Source: RCIO01 sp035555795
GTDB lineage: Bacteria > Pseudomonadota > Alphaproteobacteria > Rhizobiales > Rhizobiaceae
Direction of reading: 5' to 3'
Length of the DNA stretch: 64,000 nucleotides
Assembly (NCBI GenBank): GCA_035555795.1
Contig: DATMGE010000034.1
Location: forward strand, 1-64,000
Positions 1 through 8,666 of this stretch are shown here, piece after piece (position 1 is the stretch's first letter; each line of letters starts with the position of its first letter). The notes beneath the pieces were generated by a model. It had not been told where the DNA came from. It made no database searches and saw only the letters and a program-made list of their open reading frames with translations. Position numbers and translations under genes: made by a program.

Positions 1-309
1 AACATCACCGGGCCGGCGATCTACGGCAATGCCGGCAGCGGTAATATCCGTCTCTATCTCGACAATGTCTCGGCCACCAACAGCAATGTCGGCGTGGTCA
101 TGGCCGGCGCCAATGCGCTGGCCTGGATGACGCAGTCGAAGCTCGCCGGCAATGCCACCGGCATCCAGCAAGCTGCCGGAGCGAAGATCTACTCCTACAA
201 GGACAACCAGATCTTCAACAACAGCACCGACGGCACGCCGCTACCCGCCTCGCCGACACCGGTCCAGTCCATGCCCGGAAATGAGATCGCGAGTGTGGCC
301 GGGAGATAG
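1..309 (+). CDS. C-terminal end of a beta-helix-type surface/secreted protein (partial)
   Basis: The reading frame is open from the first base and ends in TAG at 307-309, so only the last 102 residues are seen. They are rich in Gly, Asn, Ala and Ser with short repeating turns (NAGSGNIRLYLDNVSATNSN, then GNATGIQQ, then YSYKDNQIFNN), the pattern of right-handed parallel beta-helix or pectate-lyase-like repeats in secreted or surface proteins. There is no membrane segment and no C-terminal autotransporter barrel, since the chain stops 20 residues after the last repeat in a Pro-rich tail. The function cannot be assigned. The 5' part lies outside the window. Confidence 0.6.
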   Translation, partial: NITGPAIYGNAGSGNIRLYLDNVSATNSNVGVVMAGANALAWMTQSKLAGNATGIQQAAGAKIYSYKDNQIFNNSTDGTPLPASPTPVQSMPGNEIASVAGR

Positions 310-312
310 CGC

Positions 313-723
313 TTATTCAGCTTTCGCACCGCGCCGCATGGCGTGCCATTCGCGGTCGATGGAGCCTTCCTCGGCCTTGTGGAAGAACTGCGAGCAGACG
401 AGCCAGCCCTTGAGCGGCCGCAGCAGAAGCATGCAGGCCCCGACGGTTACGGGAAGCGTCGTGATGAGGTGAATCCAGAGCGGCGGCTCATAAGTGAGCT
501 GGATCCAGAGGGCGAAGGCGAGTGCTGGCACCGCAGCGATGGTCATGGCGAAGAATGCCGGCCCGTCGGCCGGATCGGCAAAGGCGTAATCCAGCCCGCA
601 GACCTCGCATTTCGGCGCCAGCGTCAGAAATCCGGAGAAGAGATGGCCCTGCTGGCAACGTGGGCAATGGCCCGTAATGCCGGTCATCATGGGATTCGTC
701 GTCGGCGTGAATTCCGTTGCCAT
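313..723 (-). CDS. DUF983 family membrane protein
   Basis: This 136-residue protein has an N-terminal zinc-ribbon-like CPRCQQGHLF motif (about residues 20-29) and a second CEVCG pair (about 39-43). Two hydrophobic segments follow (about 58-75 and 83-102) and then a basic tail. This layout is that of the DUF983 family, common in Alphaproteobacteria, of unknown function. It converges on the preceding partial gene, with three bases between the two stops. Confidence 0.85.
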   Translation of the reverse strand: MATEFTPTTNPMMTGITGHCPRCQQGHLFSGFLTLAPKCEVCGLDYAFADPADGPAFFAMTIAAVPALAFALWIQLTYEPPLWIHLITTLPVTVGACMLLLRPLKGWLVCSQFFHKAEEGSIDREWHAMRRGAKAE

Positions 724-936
724 GTTGGCTCTCCTTTCCAGAGAAATAGATGGCGGGCGGGTCCGATGCCATGTGGCGGCTGCGCGCGCGACATTGTGTC
801 ATTCGTCTCGAAATATGGCATTCACGATGACCTCGCCCACATCTCCGGCTTCAGAGGACCGGCCGGTTCACGGCAATGTGAACGTGACGGCTTTCGCGCC
901 TTCTGATCATGGGTAGCTCCGATTTCGGAGATATCC

Positions 937-1269
937 ATGCCAGCCTATGCAATCCTCACCCTCGCCATTCTGGCAGAAGTCATCGCCACCAGCGCGCTGA
1001 AGGCATCCGAGGGCTTTACCCGGCTCGTGCCGTCGGCTGTCGTGGTGCTCGGCTACGCTGCAGCCTTCTATTTCCTGTCGCTGGTGCTGGACCGGATACC
1101 GATCGGCGTCGCCTATGCGATCTGGGCGGGCGGCGGCGTGGTGCTGGTGGCCGTTGCCGGCTGGCTGGTCTACGGGCAGCGGCCCGATTTCGCCGCCACC
1201 ATCGGAATGGCGCTGATCCTCTCCGGCGTCCTCGTCATCAATCTCCTGTCGAAGACGGGCGGACACTGA
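937..1269 (+). CDS. Small multidrug resistance (SMR/EmrE-type) efflux protein
   Basis: This 110-residue protein has four predicted transmembrane helices and the SMR signature. The proton/substrate-coupling glutamate lies in helix 1 (AILAEVIATSALK, about residue 14), and a conserved AYAIWAGGG segment lies in helix 3. SMR proteins act as antiparallel dimers exporting lipophilic cations or guanidinium compounds. Helix 1 has the EmrE/QacE pattern (xLAEVIATSALKxSEGFT) more than the Gdx/SugE one, so a drug or quaternary-ammonium exporter is the better guess. The gene stands alone. Confidence 0.88.
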   Translation: MPAYAILTLAILAEVIATSALKASEGFTRLVPSAVVVLGYAAAFYFLSLVLDRIPIGVAYAIWAGGGVVLVAVAGWLVYGQRPDFAATIGMALILSGVLVINLLSKTGGH

Positions 1270-1357
1270 TCGCGCCGAAAACGGCAGACTTGTTGATCCC
1301 GGTCAAGGTGCGCGGCTGTGGATGCGGCAAACTGGCCGGACACAAAAGGAGTCCGCC

Positions 1358-1456
1358 ATGCAGTTCGGCATCATGATCAACCTGCTTCCCCTCGCCGCCG
1401 TTTTTCTTGCCCTGGGAATGCTGTTCGTCCTCGAAGACCTGAAGTGGAAGCGGTGA
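1358..1456 (+). CDS. Putative 32-residue membrane miniprotein
   Basis: A short frame starts at ATG 1358 and encodes 32 residues: a hydrophobic segment (MINLLPLAAVFLALGMLFVL) followed by a charged tail ending KWKR. A good ribosome site (AAAGGAG, 1345-1351) sits 6 bases upstream. It lies about 90 bases after the SMR gene on the same strand and could be co-transcribed with it. No family is recognised. A strong ribosome site and an ideal single-span topology support it; the short length leaves doubt. Confidence 0.4.
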   Translation: MQFGIMINLLPLAAVFLALGMLFVLEDLKWKR

Positions 1457-1465
1457 AGGGCGCGC

Positions 1466-2320
1466 CTACCAGAGCGCGTAGCGAAGGCCGACCCGGATCT
1501 CGTGCTGGCCGAAGCCAGGATCGCGGCCCTTGGGGCCGGTCGCGCCATTGTTGCTCTCCGACTGGCGGAAGCCGAACATGTCGCCGCCGGCGACCTTGCG
1601 ATATTTGTAGCCGAGGTCGATCTTGAGATTGTCGGAGACGTCATAGGCGACGCCCGCCATCGCCGCATAGGTGAAGCGCCAGCTCGAAATGCCTGCCGAC
1701 GATTCCAGCGCCGGGAGAGGCGCACCGCAGGCGCCGGCGCCGGGCACGCAATGCTGCGTGCTGTTGAGCGCATTCCAGCCGGCGATGGTGAAACCCGCGC
1801 CGCCGCCGATATAGGGTGTGAAGCCGGCGAAAGTGCCCAGGTCCACATAGGCATTGGCCATCAGCGCCGTGCCGTTGAGCGATGCGGCATCCTCGGTGCG
1901 GCAGGTCGTGTCCACCGGCTGGCCGGTGCAGGGCGCCGCATCCGTGGTGGTGCCGTTGAAACGCATCTGGAAGCGCTCGGCGGTCAGGTCGGCGCGCATC
2001 CAGTCGTTGAAGCGGTAGCCGAAACCGACGCCGAAATTGAGGTCGCCCTTCAACGCCTGCGTTGCGAAGTTCGCATTGCCGTAGGTCTGCGTACCGGGGT
2101 CGAAGGTGCGATAAGAGAACGTGCCGGCAGGCCGGGTGGAGAAGGCGTAGCCAATATCGCCGCGCAGATACCATCCCGTGCCCACCTCGACGGGAACCTC
2201 CGCCGCCTCGTCATAGACGAGCCGCTCATAGAGCGGGCTGTCATAATCCGCGGCGAAGGCCGGCAGCGCGGCCAGAGCGAAGAGTGCCGTGGACGTCAGG
2301 ATGCGGATGCGATGGCTCAT
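1466..2320 (-). CDS. Omp25/Omp31-type outer-membrane beta-barrel protein
   Basis: The start is placed at the internal ATG (2318-2320) because it opens a clean signal peptide (MSHRIRILTSTALFALAALP, cleavage after AFA), giving 284 residues. The mature chain has alternating amphipathic strands, a GWYLRGDIGYAF opening, NFGVGFGYRFNDWMRADLTAE and a final strand ending in an aromatic residue (EIRVGLRYALW). This is the architecture of the Omp25/31 and LomR-like eight-stranded barrels of Rhizobiales. Such proteins contribute to envelope integrity. A second member of the family lies at 26647-27489. A CtrA-type box lies upstream. Confidence 0.9.
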   Translation of the reverse strand: MSHRIRILTSTALFALAALPAFAADYDSPLYERLVYDEAAEVPVEVGTGWYLRGDIGYAFSTRPAGTFSYRTFDPGTQTYGNANFATQALKGDLNFGVGFGYRFNDWMRADLTAERFQMRFNGTTTDAAPCTGQPVDTTCRTEDAASLNGTALMANAYVDLGTFAGFTPYIGGGAGFTIAGWNALNSTQHCVPGAGACGAPLPALESSAGISSWRFTYAAMAGVAYDVSDNLKIDLGYKYRKVAGGDMFGFRQSESNNGATGPKGRDPGFGQHEIRVGLRYALW

Positions 2321-2382
2321 CAGGATGGCTCCGGGACGCGGCGAAGGGCTGCCGTTCGAGGAGACATTGTTAACCATGATGG

Positions 2383-2397
2383 TTAAGTGCCGGTTAA
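2383..2397. promoter_or_regulatory. CtrA-type box upstream of the omp gene
   Basis: A TTAA-N7-TTAA motif (spacer GTGCCGG) lies about 65 bases upstream of the start of the minus-strand omp gene. A further TTAACCAT half-site is at 2370-2377. The full motif matches the consensus of the alphaproteobacterial cell-cycle regulator CtrA. The match is seen in the sequence; the regulation is inferred. Confidence 0.5.
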
Positions 2398-2654
2398 GGA
2401 TAACGCTTTGCTAAGCATCGGGGCGAAAGCGGCGGTTCAACCAGCCGCCCCACGCCTGCCCGCGCGTAGAAGATGCAGCCGCCGCGGAAAACGCCTTCCA
2501 GCGTGTTGTCGCCGTTACGGCCGAAGCCGTCAGCTTTCTCCAGCCGCGAACAGCCGGCCGATCCCGCTTCCACCACGACGATATCGGCATCATGCGCCAT
2601 CTTGCGTCTCATCCCCCGGCGTCGCAGTGTGTTGCCGAACATCGTTCCGGGCAA
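2394..2654 (-). pseudogene. Possible remnant of an FAD-binding (GMC-type) oxidoreductase N-terminus
   Basis: A minus-strand frame in the 320-bp gap contains ADIVVVEAGSAGC, close to the dinucleotide-binding start of GMC oxidoreductases (usually VVGAGSAGC) with one glycine replaced by glutamate. After about 25 residues the resemblance fades and the frame stops. If real, it is a decayed fragment; a chance match in a GC-rich gap is quite possible. Confidence 0.2.
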
Positions 2655-2698
2655 GGCGCGGGCCGCGCGTCTTGCATGGATTTGCAGCGGAGGGGTCC

Positions 2699-3052
2699 AT
2701 GATCGCGACGGTTCTCATAGCCGTGGTGGCCGCCATTCACGCCTATATCGTCTATCTGGAAATGGTCGCCTGGGACACGCCGGCCGGGCGGCGGGCCTTC
2801 GGCACCACGCCGGAATTTTCCGCCGCTTCGAAGGTGCTGGCGATGAACCAGGGCCTCTATAACGGCTTTCTGGTCGCCGGCCTCGTCTGGGGCCTGTGGC
2901 TCGGCGCGGCAGGTTTCGGCGTCAAGGCCTTCTTCCTCGTCTGCGTCCTGGTGGCGGGGTTGGTCGGCGCGGCCACCGTCAGCCGCAAGATCCTGTTCAT
3001 CCAGGCGCTGCCCGCCGCGCTGGCGCTTCTGGCGCTTCTGGCCGGCATCTGA
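2699..3052 (+). CDS. DUF1304 family membrane protein
   Basis: This 117-residue protein starts at ATG 2699 behind GGAGGGG (2689-2695). It has four hydrophobic helices. The conserved opening HAYIVYLEMVAW (about residues 14-25), the FG...EFS stretch and MNQGLYNGFLVAGL (about 48-61) are typical of DUF1304 proteins, small membrane proteins of unknown function. It converges on the minus-strand stator operon with 11 bases between. Confidence 0.88.
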   Translation: MIATVLIAVVAAIHAYIVYLEMVAWDTPAGRRAFGTTPEFSAASKVLAMNQGLYNGFLVAGLVWGLWLGAAGFGVKAFFLVCVLVAGLVGAATVSRKILFIQALPAALALLALLAGI

Positions 3053-3063
3053 CCGAGGCTCTT

Positions 3064-4095
3064 TTACCGCTCCGTCAGCTTGAGCTCGATGCGGCGGTTG
3101 CGGTCGCGTGCTTCCGGCGTGTCGGCCGGATCGAGCGGCTGGAACTCGCCGAAGCCGGCCGCGACAAGCCTGTTGGCCGGCACGCCATTGGCGATCAGGA
3201 ACTTCACCACCGAGGTGGCGCGGGCGCTGGAAAGCTCCCAATTGTCGCGATAGCGGCCGGTGCCGGAAAGCGGGATATTGTCCGTGTGCCCGTCGACGCG
3301 CAGCACCCAGTTGATCTCCGGCGGAATTTCGCGCTGCAGATCGAGGATCGCACCGGCCAGCTTGCGCATCTCCTCCTGCCCGGCCGCATTGATCTGCTCG
3401 GAGCCGATCGGGAAGAGCACTTCCGACTGGAAGACGAAACGGTCGCCGACGATGCGGATATTCTCGCGGTCGGACAGGATTTCGCGCAGCCGGCCGAAGA
3501 AGTCGGAGCGGTAGCGGTTCAGTTCCTGCACGCGCTGGGCGAGCGCGACATTCAGGCGGCGGCCGAGATCGGCGATCTTGGTGTTCGATTCGCGGTCGCG
3601 CTGCTCGGAGACTTCGAGCGCCGATTCCAGCGCGCCGATCTGCCGGCGCAGGGCGGCGATCTGCTGGTTGAGCAGTTCCACCTGGCTCAGCGCGCGCTGG
3701 CTCACCTGCCGTTCATTGTCCAGCTGGCTGCTGAGCTCGCCCGCGCGGGATTCAGCCGCCGCACCCGCGCCCGCACCTTGCGACAAGAGTTCCTGCAGAC
3801 GGCTCCGCTCGGCCTGCATGTTTTCCAGCGAGGCGCGCAGATTGGCGATCTCGTCCTGCGAATCCTGCGTGCTGGACCGCTCCAGCGCAAGCATCTGGGT
3901 CAGCTCGTTGATCTGGGTGTTGAGCCGGTCGAGCACGGCATCCTTGCCGGTGATCTCCTGGCTGAGCAGGAACTGCGCCAGCACGAAGACCGACAGCAGG
4001 AACATGATCGCCAGGAGCAGGGTGGAGAGCGCGTCGACGAAGCCCGGCCAGTAGTCCACCGTGCGGCGTTCGCGGCGGCCGCGTGCGAGGGCCAT
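3064..4095 (-). CDS. MotB/OmpA-like peptidoglycan-binding protein paired with a TolQ-like channel
   Basis: This 343-residue protein has one N-terminal membrane helix (about 20-45, LSTLLLAIMFLLSVFVLAQF) preceded by YWPGFVDAL. The Asp in that phrase is in the position of the proton-binding Asp of MotB/ExbD-type proteins. A long coiled coil follows (about 50-190), then an OmpA-like domain at the C-terminus with DGHTDNIPLSG and the NRRIELKL ending. The family anchors a proton-driven stator to peptidoglycan. It starts 3 bases after the stop of the TolQ-like gene, so the two form one operon. The pair is conserved in Rhizobiales and is distinct from flagellar motAB; its exact role is unknown. Confidence 0.85.
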   Translation of the reverse strand: MALARGRRERRTVDYWPGFVDALSTLLLAIMFLLSVFVLAQFLLSQEITGKDAVLDRLNTQINELTQMLALERSSTQDSQDEIANLRASLENMQAERSRLQELLSQGAGAGAAAESRAGELSSQLDNERQVSQRALSQVELLNQQIAALRRQIGALESALEVSEQRDRESNTKIADLGRRLNVALAQRVQELNRYRSDFFGRLREILSDRENIRIVGDRFVFQSEVLFPIGSEQINAAGQEEMRKLAGAILDLQREIPPEINWVLRVDGHTDNIPLSGTGRYRDNWELSSARATSVVKFLIANGVPANRLVAAGFGEFQPLDPADTPEARDRNRRIELKLTER

Positions 4096-4098
4096 GGA

Positions 4099-5106
4099 TC
4101 AGCGCTCCTGATTGCGCGCCAGCGTCTCGGCCAGCTTGTCGAGCGTCTGGCGCATGGCCTTCTGCTCGGCCGACTGCGCCTCGACCCAGTCGCGCATGAT
4201 CTGCTGCTCGCTGCGCATGTTCTTGACCAGCCCGGCAATGCCGTCGGCGAGATTGGCCATGGAGGCGGCGATGCGCGGATTGGAGGCGCCGCCCTCCTGC
4301 AGGCTGTGCAGGCGTTCCGACATGATCCTCAGTTCCTCCGAAGAGCCGGCCTTGGCGGGGTCCGCCACGATCTCGGCCGACAGGTCGGTCACCGAGGCCA
4401 GCCAGTTCTCCAGCTCGGTATAGAAGCGGTTCTGCGCCCGGCCGGCCTGAAGGTCGAGGAAGCCCAGCACCAGCGAGCCGGCAAGGCCGAACAGCGAGGA
4501 CGAGAAGGCCGTGCCCATGCCCGAAAGCGGTGCCGACAGGCCGCTTTTGAGCGCATCGAGAACGTCGTTCGAATCGCCGGAGCTCGGATCGAGCGACTGG
4601 ATCGTGTCGCTGATGGAGCCGATGGTGCCGAGCAGGCCCCAGAAGGTGCCCAACAGGCCGAGGAAGACCAGGAGCCCGATCATGTAGCGCGAGATGTCGC
4701 GGCTCTCGTCGAGCCGGGTCGCCAGCGAATCGAGGATCGAACGCAGCGAACTGGTGGAGAGAGCCATGGAGGTCGAGCGGCCGAGCAGCGATTTCATCGG
4801 CGCGAGCAGGACGGGGTCGGTCGTCTCCGTTCCGGCCCGGAAGGAATTGACCCATTTCACCTCCCGGAAGAGGCGGATGACCTGCGTGAAGGCAAGCAGG
4901 ATACCGACGAGCAGCACGCCCAGGATCAGGCCGTTGAGGCCCGGATTGGTCACGAAGGCGGCCGAGATCTGCCGATAGAGGATCGCCGCCACGAAGGCCG
5001 TGATGGCGAGGAAGATGAGCATCGACAGGAGGAAGACCTGCGGGCTGGAGAGCTTGTGGGGATCGTAATCGTCTTCGTCCAACCCCAGCGATCTGAGAAA
5101 TGCCAT
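4099..5106 (-). CDS. MotA/TolQ/ExbB-type proton channel protein
   Basis: The start is the internal ATG at 5104-5106 (MAFLRSLGLDEDD), because the upstream extension looks non-coding and a GGAG/GGGA-type ribosome site precedes it. The protein has 335 residues. Two N-terminal hydrophobic helices are followed by a cytoplasmic region, then by the conserved MotA/TolQ core with GLLVFLGLLGTFWGLLGTIG and FSSSLFGLAGSLVLGFLDLQ. It should form the channel of a proton-driven complex with the OmpA-like partner downstream. Upstream is a 281-bp gap with no gene, presumably its promoter region. Confidence 0.87.
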   Translation of the reverse strand: MAFLRSLGLDEDDYDPHKLSSPQVFLLSMLIFLAITAFVAAILYRQISAAFVTNPGLNGLILGVLLVGILLAFTQVIRLFREVKWVNSFRAGTETTDPVLLAPMKSLLGRSTSMALSTSSLRSILDSLATRLDESRDISRYMIGLLVFLGLLGTFWGLLGTIGSISDTIQSLDPSSGDSNDVLDALKSGLSAPLSGMGTAFSSSLFGLAGSLVLGFLDLQAGRAQNRFYTELENWLASVTDLSAEIVADPAKAGSSEELRIMSERLHSLQEGGASNPRIAASMANLADGIAGLVKNMRSEQQIMRDWVEAQSAEQKAMRQTLDKLAETLARNQER

Positions 5107-5387
5107 CGCGTCCCGTCTCCAGCATGATCCCGAAAATTGAGCCCTTCGGGGGAGATCACGTGTGAAAATACTGTTCCGGATCACGGTGGCGGTCGGATGG
5201 ACGCCATCATGATCGGTCCCGGCCCATTGAATGACCGGAACTCTAAACGGAATTGTGACGAAATTGAAAGAACGCGGCGGAAGGGAAGCCGTACTTCCTG
5301 TGCGGAAGGTCGTGGGCGTATCGAATCGCGGGAATGCGCCAGCTTCCCGCCGGATGCAAACCGCTGCACACTCTTGCTGGAATTGCT

Positions 5388-6179
5388 CTAGGCGGGCTTG
5401 CGCAGTGTCGTCAGCAGGGCCTTGTGGATGTCCTCATTGCCGACGACGATTGCGCCGCTGTCGAACATGTCCTGCCCGCCATCGCGGTCGGAGGCGAAGC
5501 CGCCGGCTTCCCGCACCATCAATATGCCGGCCGCCATGTCCCACGGCGCCAGCCAGTCTTCCCAGAAACCGTCCATGCGCCCGGCCGCCACATAAGCGAG
5601 ATCGAGCGATGCCGCGCCCAGCCGGCGGATGCCTGCCGTCTCGCCCATCACATTGCGCAGGTCGACCAGCGCGTGGCCGTGATGGCCGCGGCCGAGATGG
5701 GGGATGCCGGTGCCGATCACCGCATCGCTCAGCTTGCGGCGCGCCGCGACGCGCATGCGGCGATCGTTCATGAAGGCCCCGCCGCCGCGCTCGGCGGTGT
5801 AGAGCTCGTCCATGGCCGGATTGTAGATGACGCCGGCGACAAGCTGGCCCTGCCGCTCCAGCGCGATGGAGATAGCGAAGATCGGTATGCCGTGCAGGAA
5901 ATTGGTGGTGCCGTCGAGCGGGTCGACGATCCAGCGATGCTGGCCGTCATCGCCGGCCACCTCGCCGCGCTCCTCCATCAGGAAGGAATAGCCGGGGCGG
6001 GCGCGCGACAATTCCGTATAGACGATGTCCTCGGCCTTGCGGTCGGCCTGGCTCACATAGTCGCCCGGCCCCTTCAGCGAGACCTGGAGGTTCTGCACCT
6101 CGCCGAAGTCGCGCGACAGCGAACGGCCGGCCTTCATGGCAGCCTGAACCATCACGTTAAGAAGGGCTGAGCGGGCCAT
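5388..6179 (-). CDS. suhB: Inositol-1-monophosphatase family protein
   Basis: This 263-residue enzyme of the Mg-dependent, lithium-sensitive phosphatase family carries the metal-binding motifs in order: EERG (about 70), WIVDPLDGTTNF (about 83-94), and the C-terminal WDMAAGILMVREAGG (about 211-225). The reaction is hydrolysis of myo-inositol monophosphate, although bacterial members also act on other sugar or nucleotide phosphates. It is followed by efp on the same strand, 49 bases from the efp stop side, a common pairing in Rhizobiales. The start is the only ATG before the conserved region. Confidence 0.92.
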   Translation of the reverse strand: MARSALLNVMVQAAMKAGRSLSRDFGEVQNLQVSLKGPGDYVSQADRKAEDIVYTELSRARPGYSFLMEERGEVAGDDGQHRWIVDPLDGTTNFLHGIPIFAISIALERQGQLVAGVIYNPAMDELYTAERGGGAFMNDRRMRVAARRKLSDAVIGTGIPHLGRGHHGHALVDLRNVMGETAGIRRLGAASLDLAYVAAGRMDGFWEDWLAPWDMAAGILMVREAGGFASDRDGGQDMFDSGAIVVGNEDIHKALLTTLRKPA

Positions 6180-6227
6180 GGCGGTTCCTCGGCAGGTCGG
6201 CAGCCGGTTCCGGCTGCCCTGTTCCCG

Positions 6228-6794
6228 TCAGTCCGCCCTGCGGACGTAGGTGATCTCGTTGGTGTCGACGACGATCTTCTCGCCGGCCGAGATGAAGGGC
6301 GGCACGAGCACGCGGACGCCGTTCTCCAGCACCGCCGGCTTGTAGGAGGATGCCGCCGTCTGGCCCTTCACGACCGGATCGGCCTCGGTGATCTCGAGCG
6401 TCACATAATCCGGCAGCGAGATGCCGATCGGCTTCTCTTCATAGAGCTCGACCGTCACGGTCATGCCATCCTGCAGGAAGGCGGCGCGGTCGCCGACGAA
6501 ATCCTTGAGGAGCTCCAACTGCTCGTAGGTCTCGGCGTCCATGAAGACGAGCGCTTCGCCCTGCTCGTAGAGGAAGGAGAAATCCTTCTGTTCGAGCCGC
6601 ACCTTCTCGACCGTCTCGGCGGCGCGGAAGCGCTCGTTGAGCTTGGTTCCGTTGATGAGGTTCTTCAGCTCGACCTGGTTGTAGGCGCCGCCCTTGCCGG
6701 GCTTCACCGCATTGGTCTTCACCGCAACCCAGAGCCCGCCATCATGCTCGATGACGTTGCCGGGTCGGATTTCGTTGCCGTTGATCTTGGCCAT
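6228..6794 (-). CDS. efp: Translation elongation factor P
   Basis: The full-length 188-residue factor starts at ATG 6794 (MAKINGNEIRPG). EF-P binds between the P and E sites of stalled ribosomes and eases peptide-bond formation at proline stretches. Domain I carries KPGKGGAYNQ with Lys34 at the tip, the residue modified by EpmA-type enzymes. The C-terminal OB domains end in GEKIVVDTNEITYVRRAD. The longer upstream reading frame is not needed: the family start matches exactly. Confidence 0.97.
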   Translation of the reverse strand: MAKINGNEIRPGNVIEHDGGLWVAVKTNAVKPGKGGAYNQVELKNLINGTKLNERFRAAETVEKVRLEQKDFSFLYEQGEALVFMDAETYEQLELLKDFVGDRAAFLQDGMTVTVELYEEKPIGISLPDYVTLEITEADPVVKGQTAASSYKPAVLENGVRVLVPPFISAGEKIVVDTNEITYVRRAD

Positions 6795-6892
6795 GGAGTT
6801 CTTTCCAGGAATGGGGAGTGGGCGGCGGCGCCCGGTGGCGCTCCAAGACCATAAAATCACCGGTGAAGCAAGCGTCGGGGCAAATCGCGCGG

Positions 6893-7894
6893 TCAGAGGC
6901 GCGCGTCGGCGCGCTTGGCCGCGTCGGCCAGCTGGGCATCGGTGAGCCCTTCGAGGAAGTCCTCCATTTCCGGATCGACAAGCCCGGCGCGGCGCGCATT
7001 CAGGTACCATCCGGCCGCCTCGACCGAGTCCGGCTCGATGCCGATGCCGGCCATATAGAGCTTGGCGATGCGGTTTCGCGCCGCGACATTTCCCCCTTCC
7101 GCCGCGCGTTTCAGCCAGGCGAAGCCGGCCTTGGCGTCCGCCGGGCCGCCGGTGCCCTGCACCAGCCAGGTACCCAGTTCGACCTGTGCGCTGTCGAAAT
7201 TCTGCTGTGCTGCGCGTTCCAGCCATTGCCGCGCCGCCGGCAGGTCCTTTTGGCGGCTGCCCGCGCCATTGGCGAGCGTCTGCGCCATGGCATATTGCGC
7301 ATCCGCAAGACCCTTGTTGGCGGCGCGCTCGTAATAGCTCACCGCCCGGTCGGTCGCGATCGCGTCATTGCCGCGCTCCAGAACCATCTGGGCGAAATTG
7401 AACTGCGCCAGCACATTGCCGGTATTGGCGCTGTCCTCCATCAGGGCGAAGGCCTGGTCGATGTCGCGCTCGACGAACCGGCCCGACCGCAGCATTAGCG
7501 CATATTGGAACTGCGCTTCGGGCACGCCTTGTTCGGCGGCCAGGCGATACCATTTCGCGGCTTCCTTCTGGTCCTGCTTCACGCCCAGGCCGCGCGAATA
7601 GATCTCTGCGACAAGCGTCTGCGCGGCCGCGTCGCCCGCCTCGGCCTTGGGCCGGGCAAGATTGAGGGCGGTGATGTAGAGGCCGCGCTGGAACGCGCCA
7701 TAGGCAGGGTCGGGCACGACGCCGAAACGGCGACTGTCGAGCGGGGGCGCCTCCGGCGCGGCCGGCGCTTCGGGCCGCGCGCCCTTCCCGGTTGCGGCGG
7801 CGGGCGGCGTCTCTTCGGCGGGCACGGCCGTCTGTGCCTGTGCCGCACCGATCAGCAGCATGGTTGCGAGCAGGAAGGGCAGGGGAGGTTTCAT
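6893..7894 (-). CDS. Exported Sel1-repeat (TPR-like) protein
   Basis: The start at ATG 7892-7894 opens a signal peptide (MKPPLPFLLATMLLIGAAQA), giving 333 residues. A Pro/Ala-rich linker follows (about 22-55). Then come about seven Sel1/TPR-like repeats of about 36 residues (for example EAAKWYRLAAEQGVPEAQFQ and AGFAWLKRAAEGGNVAARNR). Sel1 proteins are scaffolds for protein interactions, here predicted periplasmic. The start codon overlaps the thiE stop (ATGA), so translation is probably coupled to thiE. Confidence 0.88.
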   Translation of the reverse strand: MKPPLPFLLATMLLIGAAQAQTAVPAEETPPAAATGKGARPEAPAAPEAPPLDSRRFGVVPDPAYGAFQRGLYITALNLARPKAEAGDAAAQTLVAEIYSRGLGVKQDQKEAAKWYRLAAEQGVPEAQFQYALMLRSGRFVERDIDQAFALMEDSANTGNVLAQFNFAQMVLERGNDAIATDRAVSYYERAANKGLADAQYAMAQTLANGAGSRQKDLPAARQWLERAAQQNFDSAQVELGTWLVQGTGGPADAKAGFAWLKRAAEGGNVAARNRIAKLYMAGIGIEPDSVEAAGWYLNARRAGLVDPEMEDFLEGLTDAQLADAAKRADARL

Positions 7895-8553
7895 GCCGAC
7901 TCCGTGAAGCGCGGCGCATGCGCGTCGAGCAGTTGGTTTGCCTCCCGCACCGCAGCCGCCGGGTCCTCCGCCGCGAACACGGCGGCCGACAGGGCGACGA
8001 ATTCCGCGCCGGTTTCGGCCACGGCGCGGACCGAATCGATCGCGCTCCCGCCCATGACGATGCAGGGAACCTCGATCATCTCGGCCCACCAGCGGCCCAG
8101 CGACAGGTTTCGGTTGTGGGGTTCCGGCTGCGTGTCGTAGCCGAAGCGGCCGAAGAAGATGTAGTCGGGACGCTCCTCGCCGAGCTCCAGCGCGTCGTCG
8201 CGGGTCTTGGCGCCGCCCGTGCCCACCATCATGCGGCTGGCATGGCGTTCGATCAGGTCGGCGAGATCGGCCTTGCTGCCCTCGAAATGAATGCCGTCGG
8301 CACCTGTCCGCGCGGCGACGCGCGTGTCGCCCGCCACCATCGCCGCAGCCCCCGCAGCCTGCACCACTGGCACGCGACGTTCCGCGGCACGCTGGAAGGC
8401 CACATCGTCGCGTGCATATTGCGGCAGGATCACCGAGGCGACATCGCCGCCGGAAAGCGCGGCCGCAAGCGCGGCATCCATGCCGGCGGATTCGTCATCC
8501 GGCATGATGAGGACGAGGCGGCAGCGCGAGGGTGTGGGCTGGTTCATGTGCAT
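7891..8553 (-). CDS. Thiamine phosphate synthase-like protein (ThiE family)
   Basis: This 220-residue TIM-barrel protein of the ThiE/TenI family is expected to join HMP-pyrophosphate and thiazole phosphate. Recognisable parts are GADGIHFEG (the usual GADGVHLGQ site), the glycine-rich VGTGGAKTRDDA, DYIFFGRFG and the phosphate-binding VMGGSA. The first two differ from the consensus, so it may be a divergent paralogue and not the main thiE. No thiamine riboswitch is visible in the short region upstream. It shares an ATGA overlap with the downstream Sel1 gene. Confidence 0.72.
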   Translation of the reverse strand: MHMNQPTPSRCRLVLIMPDDESAGMDAALAAALSGGDVASVILPQYARDDVAFQRAAERRVPVVQAAGAAAMVAGDTRVAARTGADGIHFEGSKADLADLIERHASRMMVGTGGAKTRDDALELGEERPDYIFFGRFGYDTQPEPHNRNLSLGRWWAEMIEVPCIVMGGSAIDSVRAVAETGAEFVALSAAVFAAEDPAAAVREANQLLDAHAPRFTESA

Positions 8554-8666
8554 CCCGGTGTTGGTTCGCCTTTTCGAAGGCGATCATGGTGGGAATTTGG
8601 CATAGAGCAAGCGGCCCCTCTCGCCAACGCCCGGCAGCGCAGCTATTGGCGACCGGGGAGAAGCCG

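Noticed and set aside
2896..5127. Very long plus-strand open frame (743 codons) across the stator operon
   Set aside because: It is antisense to the MotA/TolQ and OmpA-like genes, whose families are clear on the minus strand. It has Arg/Glu/Gln-biased composition and no domain.
8554..8666. Thiamine (TPP) riboswitch before the ThiE-like gene
   Set aside because: Looked for the CUGAGA and ACCUGA elements; the short gap upstream has neither.
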